From: Bacteroidota bacterium
GTDB lineage: Bacteria > Bacteroidota > Bacteroidia > Chitinophagales > Chitinophagaceae
DNA length: 64,000 nt
Direction of reading: 5' to 3'
NCBI GenBank assembly: GCA_018970395.1
Contig: JAGWWM010000001.1
Location: 124,001-188,000, forward strand
Part shown: piece after piece, positions 34,073 through 42,603 of the stretch
Numbering within the stretch: the first letter of the stretch is position 1
Layout of the letters: each line of letters begins with the position of its first letter
Notes under the pieces: generated by a model
Told to the model about the DNA's origin: nothing
Database searches by the model: none
The model's input: only the letters and a program-made list of their open reading frames with translations
Translations under genes and position numbers: made by a program

Positions 34073-34199
34073 CGTCATCCTGAGCGAGAGCGAAGGATCT
34101 CATGTTTAAGGCAAAAACAAAGAGGTTTAATTGCTTTTGATCTTTGACTTTTGAATTTTATGTTTTTGTGTAGATGTTTCGCAAACGCTCAACATGACG
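34073..34199. repeat. Pair of inverted REP-like elements in a non-coding gap
   Basis: The gap 33914-34250 holds no convincing gene. A 28-base element at 34073-34100 (CGTCATCC...GGATCT) recurs inverted at 34172-34199 with 21 of 28 bases identical. Each can fold as a 5-bp hairpin, and two stem pairs differ in a compensated way (C-G, C-G in one; G-C, T-A in the other). Elements starting CGTCATCCTGAGCG are widely dispersed in Bacteroidota genomes. Flanking text (repeated TCGTTTATCG and CTTTGCGATCTTTG) is also of the dispersed intergenic type. Confidence 0.6.
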
Positions 34200-34250
34200 T
34201 CCTTTGCGATCTTTGTCTCTTTGCCGCTTTGTGTGAAATAATTCAGCATC

Positions 34251-35414
34251 ATGGTTTCTTATACATTAAAAGATCTTATAAAATATTTTCTAAAACTCGG
34301 CACCACCGGTTTTGGTGGTCCTGTTGCATTGGTAGGGTACATGCACCGCGATCTGGTGGAAGAAAGAAAATGGATTAGTGAAGAAGAATATAAAGAAGGA
34401 TTAGCGCTAGCGCAACTTGCGCCCGGTCCTTTGGCTGCACAATTGGGCATTTATTTAGGCTATGTGCATCACGGCATATTGGGCGCTACACTCAGTGGAC
34501 TGGCATTTGTACTTCCTTCTTTTATCATGGTGGTTTTATTGGGCATTGCATATACCACCTATGGCGGACTCCCATGGATGCAGTCTATATTTTACGGCGT
34601 AGGCGCTGCCGTGATTGGCATCATTGCAGTGAGTGCTTATAAGCTAACCATCAAATCCGTGAGTAAGTTTGAAACAGCTGCCATAAAATCAAACTGGATA
34701 TTATGGTTATTTTATATCATCACTGCTACGCTGACAGTCATTACTCAAAATGAAGAAGTGCTGCTTTTTATTACGCTTGGTTTTATCTACATGCTGATTA
34801 AAGCGCCACCCTCATGGGTCAAAAAACCAACCGCATCTTCTGTCGCGCTGATTCCTTTATTTAGTTTATGGAATATTGATTGGAGTAAATTGTCGCAGAT
34901 AGCGTGGTTTTTTACGAAGGCCGGTGCCTTTGTTTTTGGGAGTGGACTGGCGATTGTTCCGTTCTTACATAGCGGGGTAGTAAATGAATACAAATGGTTG
35001 AGTGAACAGCAATTCGTTGATGCTGTAGCGGTAGCGATGATTACACCCGGCCCTGTGGTCATTACCGTTGGTTTCATCGGTTATCTGGTAGCCGGAATTA
35101 AGGGGGCTTCCGTTGCAGCACTCGCCACTTTTTTACCTTGTTATTTGTTGACCATTATTCCTGCGCCTTATTTCAAAAAAATATCTAAAAATAATAGCAT
35201 TAAAGTTTTTGTGGATGGTATTACTTCCGCAGTAGTAGGAGCATTAACCGGAGCGGTAATTGTAATTGCAATTCGATCCATCGTTGACATTCCTACTTTG
35301 GCAATAGCTATTGCATCTGCTGCTCTTCTTTGGTATGTGAAGAAAGTAAGTGAGATTCACATCATTGCAATAGCAGCGTTAGTGGGGTGGGTGATGAGGA
35401 GTTATTTGGGGTGA
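34251..35414 (+). CDS. chrA: Chromate transporter family protein ChrA (two CHR domains)
   Basis: A 387-residue inner-membrane protein with two homologous CHR halves. The first carries KLGTTGFGGPVALVGYM and LAQLAPGPLAAQLGIYLGY (~15-65); the second FTKAGAFVFGSGLAIVPFL and AVAMITPGPVVITVGFIGYLV (~220-280). The duplicated GGP and PGP motifs are the family signature. ChrA exports chromate; chromate is a sulfate analogue and some CHR relatives lie in sulfur-metabolism loci. With sulfatases downstream, a sulfur-oxyanion role is possible. Intact. Confidence 0.9.
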   Translation: MVSYTLKDLIKYFLKLGTTGFGGPVALVGYMHRDLVEERKWISEEEYKEGLALAQLAPGPLAAQLGIYLGYVHHGILGATLSGLAFVLPSFIMVVLLGIAYTTYGGLPWMQSIFYGVGAAVIGIIAVSAYKLTIKSVSKFETAAIKSNWILWLFYIITATLTVITQNEEVLLFITLGFIYMLIKAPPSWVKKPTASSVALIPLFSLWNIDWSKLSQIAWFFTKAGAFVFGSGLAIVPFLHSGVVNEYKWLSEQQFVDAVAVAMITPGPVVITVGFIGYLVAGIKGASVAALATFLPCYLLTIIPAPYFKKISKNNSIKVFVDGITSAVVGALTGAVIVIAIRSIVDIPTLAIAIASAALLWYVKKVSEIHIIAIAALVGWVMRSYLG

Positions 35415-35476
35415 GTTTATAAGGTTTGTAAAGTAGCTTTGCATTAAACAATTCATTTTTTAAGGAATTCATTCAA

Positions 35477-35484
35477 TAATTTTG
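35477..35484 (+). promoter_or_regulatory. -7 promoter box TAATTTTG
   Basis: TAnnTTTG match 54 bases before the ATG at 35539, giving a leader of about 45-50 bases. Confidence 0.5.
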
Positions 35485-35538
35485 CACTCAATTATTTGAA
35501 AAATAAATTGATTGAAAATAATCACAAAACTTATAAAT

Positions 35539-35931
35539 ATGAGACAAAGTAAATGCGCGATGCTGCTATTTTTTCTTTGTATCGCTTTTGCAGCCAATAG
35601 TCAAGACAGTACTACAATAAATAATAGCAAAAAATTCAATGTAGGTTTGGAAGGCATGTTAGGGTTTTCCGCTGGAGAAAATTTTTATTCAATGAATGTA
35701 GGAGGACCAAGTTTGTTTTTGGTGCTCAATAAAGATTGGAAAATTGGCATAGGCGCATTTCCATCCCTTTATTTACTGGAAGGCAAATTGGGAGCACGAT
35801 TAGGGGTAGCTCCAAAAGTTGAGTATAAAAACTTAGTATTTTTTGCTCCTTTCTTTTACAGGGAAAAAACAGAAAAATGGATTTGGTCTTTTGGGTTAGG
35901 GTATAAGTTTCATAGGAAAAAATCCATCTGA
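35539..35931 (+). CDS. Small exported hypothetical protein, possibly outer-membrane
   Basis: A 130-residue protein with a clear signal peptide (MRQSKCAMLLFFLCIAFAANSQ) from the ATG at 35539; the TTG at 35512 is a less likely start. The mature part is beta-rich (FNVGLEGMLGFSAGENFY, SLFLVLNKDWKIGIGAFPSLYLLEG, WIWSFGLGYKFH) and could be half of a small barrel or a membrane-associated sandwich. No family recognised. It has its own promoter and precedes a 670-base gene-free region. Confidence 0.6.
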   Translation: MRQSKCAMLLFFLCIAFAANSQDSTTINNSKKFNVGLEGMLGFSAGENFYSMNVGGPSLFLVLNKDWKIGIGAFPSLYLLEGKLGARLGVAPKVEYKNLVFFAPFFYREKTEKWIWSFGLGYKFHRKKSI

Positions 35932-36021
35932 TTCTTGGGTTAGCAGGCCTTCTTTAAATAAAGCATTTCACGTTTAGAATTATTTTTTTTCATTTATGCA
36001 AAAAAAATTTTGTTGTTATTA

Positions 36022-36056
36022 TTTTAGTCTATAATTTTGTCTACCAATTCAGTAGA
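36022..36056 (+). promoter_or_regulatory. Putative promoter/operator of the sulfatase operon
   Basis: TTTAGTCTATAATTTTG contains a -7-like TAATTTTG and is immediately followed by TTGTCTACCAATTCAGTAGA (36037-36056), which matches the element at 60208 (minus orientation) at 16 of 20 positions. The GTCTA core occurs twice here. It lies about 545 bases before the susC start. Confidence 0.45.
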
Positions 36057-36600
36057 TTATTAAGATAAACTTATTTACCACCAATAAGTTGTAAGAATGA
36101 AAAGTGAATGTTTTTTTCACAATCTGCTGAAGATCTTTTGAACAGGTGGTATTCTTCTCTTTCAATTCCATCGAGATTTTTTCCGCTGTTCACTAGTAAA
36201 AAAGATAAACACTTTCAATAATTAATATCCCAATTATTAATTATTAATTACTAATTATTAATTAAACAATCATCTGTTTACCACCGACAGATCTGTAACC
36301 CGACTATAAAACAATAAAGATGGTTAGTCAGACATTTCTAAAACCGATTCGAAACCAGGTGGTGGTTAATCTTTTTCATCGCAGCACGTACTGTTGTTGC
36401 TGATATATCAAATCTACTCATTACTGTCAACGCACGTCGGTACTGTAACCTGTTCAGCCTTTTGAAAGCAAGGGTGGTACTTGTCTACATTAGTGCTGAC
36501 AGGTTCACTACCGGCTTGTGTGGCAGTTTAGATTATTTCATCATTCAATTCATTTTTCAGCAATCATTACTTCTATTATAAAATCAATAAACAAGGTCAA
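36057..36600 (+). promoter_or_regulatory. Long structured leader upstream of susC
   Basis: No gene is seen in this 544-base stretch. Three related modules are recognisable. ACCACC (36076-36081) can pair with GGTGGT (36145-36150). ACCACC (36280-36285) can pair with GGTGGT (36361-36366). A third module has CTGTCA-AC-GCAC (36424-36435) pairing with GTGCTGACAG (36493-36502), enclosing GGTGGTAC. TGTAA occurs after the left arm in all three, and a GAA...AGG(G)TGGT block on the right. An alternative stem GAACAG/CTGTTC (36140-36145, 36186-36191) overlaps the first. An ATTATTA-rich tract occupies 36217-36265. It does not match a riboswitch class I know. Confidence 0.4.
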
Positions 36601-39600
36601 ATGAGAAAACTAAAACTTATTGTGTGGGTATTTCTATTTTCGATTCCTTTATTCACGCAAGGACAAAATCCTACTCAACCGGTTATTAATTCTATTGTTA
36701 CCGGTAAGATTACAGATGGCAAAACCAAAATTCCACTCGAAGGCGCCGTTATTCAGATCAAAGGCACTACCAATATCGCCACATCGGATAGTAAAGGAAA
36801 CTTTACCTTAAGAACTGCGCAAAAACTCCCATTCTCTGTGGTGGTAAGCCATACGGGTTATAAATCAGAGGAGGTATTATTCAATACGGATAAGGCAGAT
36901 GTCAAACTAGAGCCAAACATTGGCGTTTTGGAAGAAGTTACCGTTATCGGATATGGTACACAACGGAAGAAAGACAATACAGGTTCTGTGGCTTCATTGG
37001 CCAAGGATAAATTCAATCAGGTAACTCCATCAGTTGATAACTTGCTCAAAGGTTCGATTGCAGGCGTGGTGGTCACCCAAAGTTCCGGTGCTCCCGGAGC
37101 CTCTTCGACTGTTCGAATTCGCGGTGGCAATTCCATTACAGGAGGCTCTGAGCCGCTGTATGTAGTGGATGGGGTACTTATTTACAATGACAACAACAAT
37201 GGGAGCGCCGGCATTTCATTGGCGGGCGCGTCACTAAATGTGTTGGCCTCTATCAATCCTGCCGATATTGAATCCATTGATGTTTTGAAAGACGCTTCTG
37301 CTACGGCTATCTATGGTTCGCGTGGCGCGAATGGAGTAATCATTATCAATACAAAAAAAGGATCTAAAGGTCAGAATAATATCAACTATCAGGCGTATGT
37401 AGGTACCCAGCAGGCGATTAAAAAATTGAATCTCTTAAATGCCAGACAATGGGCCGAGCAAAGAAATGATATCATCAAATCTCTGCCAACAGCACCCAAT
37501 CCGGGTGCGTACACTAATGCACAATTGGATTCGATTGAAGCTACAGGCGGATACGATTGGCAGTCTGCCGCTTTGAGAGAAGCAATAGTACAGAGTCACC
37601 AGTTGTCTCTTTCGGGAGGCGATGAGAAATCCAGATATGCGTTATCCGGCAACTATTTTGCACAGGATGGAGTAGTCATTGGCTCCGATTTAAAACGATT
37701 CTCCGGAAGAGTCAATTATGAACGCAATATTTCATCGGCTTTAAAATTCGGGGTGAATCTTACCGGAAGCAATGCTACGCTGAATGGTACAGGCGTGGGA
37801 GCATTTTCTTCTCCCAATAATTTCGTAGCAGTTCTTCAGCAATCTCCCGTAGTGCCCATTTACAATAGTGATGGAAGTTTTAATATCACAAGAAATCCTT
37901 TCGTTGCAGGTTCGAACGGACTGGTGCCCAATCCAATTTATGATCTGGTGAATACTAAAAACGAAACCAAAATCAATCGTGTATTGGGTAGTTTTTTTGC
38001 AGAATACAAAATCACCAAAGACCTCGTGGCTAAAGTAAGTGCAAGTGCGGATTTGATCAATACCAAACAGAATTATTATGCCCCATCCACCAATACCAAT
38101 GGTATTGCAGAGAAGGGAAGAGCATTGATCGGAAATAAAGCGGTTCATTCTATTCTCAATGAAAACACACTTACCTATAATAAATATTTTGGCAACAATA
38201 ACCTGCTTACCGCTTTGGTCGGTTATACTACCCAAACTACCGACGGAGAAATTTTTTCAGCAGATGCTTCCAATTTTATCTCAGATATAAATACGTTCAA
38301 TGCCATCCAGGATGGAACACCGGGAAGACCCTTTTCGGATGCGTTCAGAAGCGTACTGAATTCATGGCTCGCCAGGGTCAACTATTCCCTCAATGGAAGA
38401 TATAACTTTACGCTTTCCGCTCGCGCTGACGGTTCTTCCAGATTTGGAAATAATAGCAGGTGGGGTTATTTCCCATCAGCCGGGTTTTCATGGAATCTGA
38501 GCGAAGAACGTTTCCTTTCTTCATTGAAAAAAATCGGAGATGTTAAACTCAGATTAAGTGCAGGCAATACAGGGAATCAGGAAATTCCGGATTATCTTTC
38601 ATTGGCAGCGGTTCGTTCAGTCAACTATAGTTTTGGAGGTGTTGTACAAACGGGTTTTGCGCCTACTCGCTTACCCAATCCGGATTTGCGTTGGGAAAGA
38701 ACCTCCCAGTATGATGCGGGAATTGACTTGAGTTTTTTCAAGAAGAGACTGGTACTGACAGTAGACGCCTATTATAAAAAGACGACTGATTTATTAGTAA
38801 ACGTCCCCGTTCCTTTAACAACCGGATTCACCTCAGTTTTAACCAATATCGGAGCCGTTGAAAATAAAGGGATAGAGTTGGCTATCAATACTCAAAACAT
38901 TATCACAAAAGATTTCAGCTGGACTACCAATTTTGTTTATTCTCTGAATAGAAACAAGGTATTGGAAATAGGAAATGGCGTGCCTCAATTTTTCCCTACT
39001 ATTCCGGGCGGCGTGTTGACTGTACAGCAACCGGTGATTGTAAAAGTAGGACTTCCTTTGGGTAGCTTCTGGGGCTATCAAACCAATGGTTTATTCCAAA
39101 CCGGCGATGATATTGCAACCCTTCCTGTACTGGGAGCAGCTGCTACTACCAAAGCAGGGGATCGTCGCTACGCGGATATCAGCGGTTCTGATGGAAAACC
39201 GGATGGCAAAATAACAGCAGCTCATGACAAAGTATACTTAGGTAGCGCTCAACCCAAATTTGTAGCAGGCTTAACAAATAGTTTTTCATACAAAGGTTTC
39301 GATTTGCAAATATTTTTTCAAGGAGTATTTGGAAATAAAATCTTCAATGCGCTCAGACAAAATCTAGAAATTCCCACACTCGGAAGCAATGGGTTGGCTA
39401 CGCTGGCCAACAGATGGACGCCTGATAATCCAACCAATGATATCGCCAGAGCAACCTCTTCTCCCGCAGCAGTTCCCTCCGATCGATTCATTGAAGATGG
39501 TTCTTTCATACGCTTAAGAACACTTACCCTGGGTTATACTTTACCTAGTGAAATTGCTTCAAAAATCAAGGCAAAAAATATCAAGTTCTTCGTATCGGGT

Positions 39601-39744
39601 CAGAATATCCTGACATTCACTAAGTACACCGGCTACGATCCGGAGGTGAGTACGTTCGAACAGAGTAATCTGATACCGGGCATTGATTATGGAACGTATC
39701 CAGGCTCCAAAACCTATACGGTGGGATTGGATGTGACTTTCTAA
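36601..39744 (+). CDS. SusC/RagA-family TonB-linked outer-membrane protein
   Basis: A 1047-residue SusC-type transporter. Signal peptide to ~22 (LFTQGQ), carboxypeptidase-regulatory-like domain (~33-110), plug with the SusC signatures VIGYGTQRKKDNTGSV and IRGGNSITGGSEPLYVVDGV, and a large barrel ending in YTVGLDVTF. With SusD it takes up oligomeric or bulky nutrients. It starts a long same-strand operon with sulfatases but no glycosidase. A very long leader with a possible regulatory structure precedes it. Confidence 0.96.
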   Translation: MRKLKLIVWVFLFSIPLFTQGQNPTQPVINSIVTGKITDGKTKIPLEGAVIQIKGTTNIATSDSKGNFTLRTAQKLPFSVVVSHTGYKSEEVLFNTDKADVKLEPNIGVLEEVTVIGYGTQRKKDNTGSVASLAKDKFNQVTPSVDNLLKGSIAGVVVTQSSGAPGASSTVRIRGGNSITGGSEPLYVVDGVLIYNDNNNGSAGISLAGASLNVLASINPADIESIDVLKDASATAIYGSRGANGVIIINTKKGSKGQNNINYQAYVGTQQAIKKLNLLNARQWAEQRNDIIKSLPTAPNPGAYTNAQLDSIEATGGYDWQSAALREAIVQSHQLSLSGGDEKSRYALSGNYFAQDGVVIGSDLKRFSGRVNYERNISSALKFGVNLTGSNATLNGTGVGAFSSPNNFVAVLQQSPVVPIYNSDGSFNITRNPFVAGSNGLVPNPIYDLVNTKNETKINRVLGSFFAEYKITKDLVAKVSASADLINTKQNYYAPSTNTNGIAEKGRALIGNKAVHSILNENTLTYNKYFGNNNLLTALVGYTTQTTDGEIFSADASNFISDINTFNAIQDGTPGRPFSDAFRSVLNSWLARVNYSLNGRYNFTLSARADGSSRFGNNSRWGYFPSAGFSWNLSEERFLSSLKKIGDVKLRLSAGNTGNQEIPDYLSLAAVRSVNYSFGGVVQTGFAPTRLPNPDLRWERTSQYDAGIDLSFFKKRLVLTVDAYYKKTTDLLVNVPVPLTTGFTSVLTNIGAVENKGIELAINTQNIITKDFSWTTNFVYSLNRNKVLEIGNGVPQFFPTIPGGVLTVQQPVIVKVGLPLGSFWGYQTNGLFQTGDDIATLPVLGAAATTKAGDRRYADISGSDGKPDGKITAAHDKVYLGSAQPKFVAGLTNSFSYKGFDLQIFFQGVFGNKIFNALRQNLEIPTLGSNGLATLANRWTPDNPTNDIARATSSPAAVPSDRFIEDGSFIRLRTLTLGYTLPSEIASKIKAKNIKFFVSGQNILTFTKYTGYDPEVSTFEQSNLIPGIDYGTYPGSKTYTVGLDVTF

Positions 39745-39794
39745 CAGAAGCATATTTATAGCGTAAAGCAATCAAAAACTTTAAAAAATATACA

Positions 39795-41312
39795 ATGAAC
39801 TACAATAAGATTTTTTATAAATCATACCTCCTCGGTTTTGGTACGGTATTGATCCTTTCCTTTGGTTTTGTCTCCTTCTTGTTCACTTCCTGCAACAAAC
39901 TGGAGGTAAAGCCGGAATCCTTCGTTACTACCGATAATTTTTTCAAAACAGAAAATGATGCCATTGCCAGCGTAACGGCTGCTTATTCCGCGCTGAATAT
40001 TGATCCGACTGATCAAAGTTTATTTGGACGCAACTTGTATTTCCTTACAGACATGGGAAGCGATTACGCGGTAGCGGGTTCTTCTGCTATCAATCCCAAC
40101 GTGCGTGCCATCAGTGGCTTATCTCATGATGCGAATACGGATCGGATTTTTATCGCCTGGCGTCAAATATACAATGGTATTAACAGGGCAAATATTGCAA
40201 TCGAAAACATTCCACGTGTCAATGGGCAAGAGACAGTTAAAACCCGGCTCATTAATGAAGCGAAGTTCCTCAGGGCATTACTTTATTTTCATGCTGTACG
40301 CTTGTGGGGAGCCGTTCCGCTCGTTTTGAATGGAGCCAAAACTACTGATATCAACCAGCTCAGGTTAAAAAGAACACCGGTTAATCAAGTCTATGCACAA
40401 ATTATTAAAGACCTCACAGATGCAGAGTCGCTCCCGGCCATTAATACAGGTGCTAATGCCGGCAGAGCTACCGGCGGAGCTGCAAAAGCCTTGTTGGTGA
40501 AAGTTTATCTCACCCAAAAAGAATGGAATAAAGCGATTGATAAAGCCAAGGAAGTCATCAATGGCAGCTATGGCTATACCTTAGTATCCAATTTCGCAGA
40601 TCTCTTTAATCCTAAAAAGAAAAATGGTCCGGAACATATTTTCTCTGCTCAATTTGAACCCAATCAGGCAGGCAATGGTTCAAGCGGAAGTACTTTTATG
40701 GCAGCTGGTTTTGTTGGATTTATTGGTAGAGAACCCGCAGATATCATATCGGATGTAGCCCTTTTCTATGATATCTACGAACCCGGTGATACGCGCAGGG
40801 ATGTGTCGTATGCCAAACAATTAACCAATCCCGCTACCCAACAACCTTTCGTATATCCGAAACCTATTTTCAGAAAATATTTGGATACCACCATTCTCTC
40901 AACACCGGGAAATGTGGCGATCAATTTTCCTTTGATTCGTTATGCAGATATTGTCTTGGCTTTTGCTGAAGCTACCAATGAAGCTTCCGGCCCCACTCCT
41001 GAAGCGTATCAAGCGGTTAACAATATCAGAAGACGAGCCTTTGGCAAACCGATCGATGTAGCAGATCCTTCTGTTGATCTTCCTGCGGGCTTAAGCAAGA
41101 GCGATTTCAGAGAGGCTATTTATGAGGAAAGAAAAAAGGAATTTGTACAGGAAGGACAACGCTGGTTTGATTTGGTCAGATGGGGAAGACTGGTAAGTGA
41201 AGTAAGTAAAGTAGCGGCCAAAAAAGCGGTCTCAGAAAGAAATAATCTGTACCCGATCCCCCAACCGGAAAGAGATATTAATCCTGAACTGACTCAAAAT
41301 CCGGGATATTAA
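39795..41312 (+). CDS. SusD/RagB-family nutrient-binding outer-membrane lipoprotein
   Basis: A 505-residue SusD-type protein. A lipoprotein signal ends FTSCNKLEVKP (Cys ~33). Early TPR-like helices show the family motif IFIAWRQIYNGINRANIAIENI and RLINEAKFLRALLYFHAVRLWGAVPLVL. The C-terminal SusD domain holds YEERKKEFVQEGQRWFDLVRWGRL and the usual YPIPQPERDINPELTQNPGY end. It forms the lid over the SusC barrel. It follows susC by 50 bases. Confidence 0.96.
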   Translation: MNYNKIFYKSYLLGFGTVLILSFGFVSFLFTSCNKLEVKPESFVTTDNFFKTENDAIASVTAAYSALNIDPTDQSLFGRNLYFLTDMGSDYAVAGSSAINPNVRAISGLSHDANTDRIFIAWRQIYNGINRANIAIENIPRVNGQETVKTRLINEAKFLRALLYFHAVRLWGAVPLVLNGAKTTDINQLRLKRTPVNQVYAQIIKDLTDAESLPAINTGANAGRATGGAAKALLVKVYLTQKEWNKAIDKAKEVINGSYGYTLVSNFADLFNPKKKNGPEHIFSAQFEPNQAGNGSSGSTFMAAGFVGFIGREPADIISDVALFYDIYEPGDTRRDVSYAKQLTNPATQQPFVYPKPIFRKYLDTTILSTPGNVAINFPLIRYADIVLAFAEATNEASGPTPEAYQAVNNIRRRAFGKPIDVADPSVDLPAGLSKSDFREAIYEERKKEFVQEGQRWFDLVRWGRLVSEVSKVAAKKAVSERNNLYPIPQPERDINPELTQNPGY

Positions 41313-41330
41313 TAGTTAATGTTTTACTGT

Positions 41331-41492
41331 ATGGCTATTCCCTTTTTTCGAAAATTATCATTTCGATTTTTAACGATAAGTGATATTAAAATTATCGGGA
41401 AAAAAATAATCGTCGGCTGGATAGTCTCGTTGATACCGCTGATTATTCTCGCCGGCGGTTTATTCCTTATCATCCGGTTATTGCAACCTTAA
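41331..41492 (+). CDS. Small 53-residue membrane protein
   Basis: Short reading frame from ATG 41331 to TAA 41492. The first half is basic (FFRKLSFRFL, DIKIIGKK) and the second a single membrane helix (IIVGWIVSLIPLIILAGGLFLIIRLL), so an N-in inner-membrane topology is likely. It fits neatly between susD (18 bases before) and the desaturase-like gene (11 bases after), supporting a real gene. No family recognised. Confidence 0.55.
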   Translation: MAIPFFRKLSFRFLTISDIKIIGKKIIVGWIVSLIPLIILAGGLFLIIRLLQP

Positions 41493-41503
41493 ATTCATTT
41501 TAT

Positions 41504-42532
41504 ATGTCATTATCTCATACTGATAAAGTCAAATTAAAAAGAGATATAGGAATCAGTGCGCTTATTTATGCAATTCCTGTAGTGGTCTTATATGTCTATT
41601 TTCAATTTACCGGTGCAAAACCATGGCTTTTGCCTGTTTCTCCGGAACATTCAGATCTTCCTTCTTTTTTCAATTTCATAGAACCTTATTTGAAACAAAT
41701 TCAAACAAGGGGGTTCTTCGCCATTATTATTATTCTGGGTATTCTTGAATTTTCTTTGGGGTTATACGAAAAAAAATGGACTAAAAGTGAGAAGCTGGTA
41801 GATATCGTATGCTTCGTGGCACCGATATTTCTCCTTATTCCCTTCACCTCCTTTCACAAGTTTGTAGTAATTCCTTTCGTGTTGCCCGGACTTGAAAATT
41901 ATTTTTCATGGGTTCCTTTCTGGGGAGCATTTTTTCTCATCGCCATTGCGGATGATTTAACTCAGTATTGGTATCACCGCTTGCATCATCAGGTACCTTT
42001 TCTTTGGCGATTTCATCGCACGCATCATTCGGCTCCTTATATGGGCATGGCAATGGCGAGTCGGCAAAATTTTATCTATACAGTTTTTTTCTCTCAGATA
42101 TATGTGACAGCCACACTTATTTATCTGGGGTTAGGGCCTGCTGCGCTGCTGGTTGGCGTTATCAAAGGTCTGATTACTTTATCCGCTCATTCCAGTATTC
42201 CCTGGGACAAGCCTTTTTACAAGTATAAAATTTTACATCCTGTTGCTTGGGTATTGGAGCGCGTGATTTCTACTCCGGCTACCCATCATGCGCATCATGC
42301 AGATACTCTCGATGACGGTGTTGGTAATTACAAAGGGAATTTCGGGAATATGTTTTTTTTATGGGATGTGATTTTTAAGACAGGTATCATTACGCGCAAG
42401 TATCCCAAGTCTTACGGTATAAAATTCTACAAACAGGAAGAATGGTATGCGCAGTTTTTATGGCCCATTTTCAAATCGAAAAAAGAAGGCAGTGAACTTT
42501 CTAAGTCCGGCCCGGAAATCGGAGGCGTTTAA
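41504..42532 (+). CDS. Sterol desaturase / fatty acid hydroxylase family protein
   Basis: A 342-residue inner-membrane di-iron oxygenase. The three histidine boxes are YHRLHH, FHRTHH and THHAHHAD, with surrounding helices. The family hydroxylates or desaturates lipids and sterols or cleaves alkyl-glycerol ethers. Its place inside a SusCD-sulfatase operon is unusual: it may act on the lipid part of a sulfated substrate, or on membrane lipid. Both are inference. It lies 11 bases after the small membrane protein gene. Confidence 0.88.
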   Translation: MSLSHTDKVKLKRDIGISALIYAIPVVVLYVYFQFTGAKPWLLPVSPEHSDLPSFFNFIEPYLKQIQTRGFFAIIIILGILEFSLGLYEKKWTKSEKLVDIVCFVAPIFLLIPFTSFHKFVVIPFVLPGLENYFSWVPFWGAFFLIAIADDLTQYWYHRLHHQVPFLWRFHRTHHSAPYMGMAMASRQNFIYTVFFSQIYVTATLIYLGLGPAALLVGVIKGLITLSAHSSIPWDKPFYKYKILHPVAWVLERVISTPATHHAHHADTLDDGVGNYKGNFGNMFFLWDVIFKTGIITRKYPKSYGIKFYKQEEWYAQFLWPIFKSKKEGSELSKSGPEIGGV

Positions 42533-42603
42533 TTTTTTATTCTTCAAGTTAAATCTTATTCAAAAAATACAACAGAAAATAATCATCCTTTTATTTAATC
42601 ATT

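Noticed and set aside
33843-34147. Short frames of 83-86 residues in the gap after the first TonB receptor
   Set aside because: They run through the terminator and dispersed repeats and have no recognisable protein features.
36217-36265. ATTATTA-rich tract as a CRISPR-like or tandem-repeat array
   Set aside because: Units are short, irregular and without spacers; simple AT-rich sequence within the leader.
41504-42532. Transposon or genomic island borders around the sulfatase region
   Set aside because: No integrase, transposase, tRNA-adjacent direct repeats or change in gene style was seen at either end.
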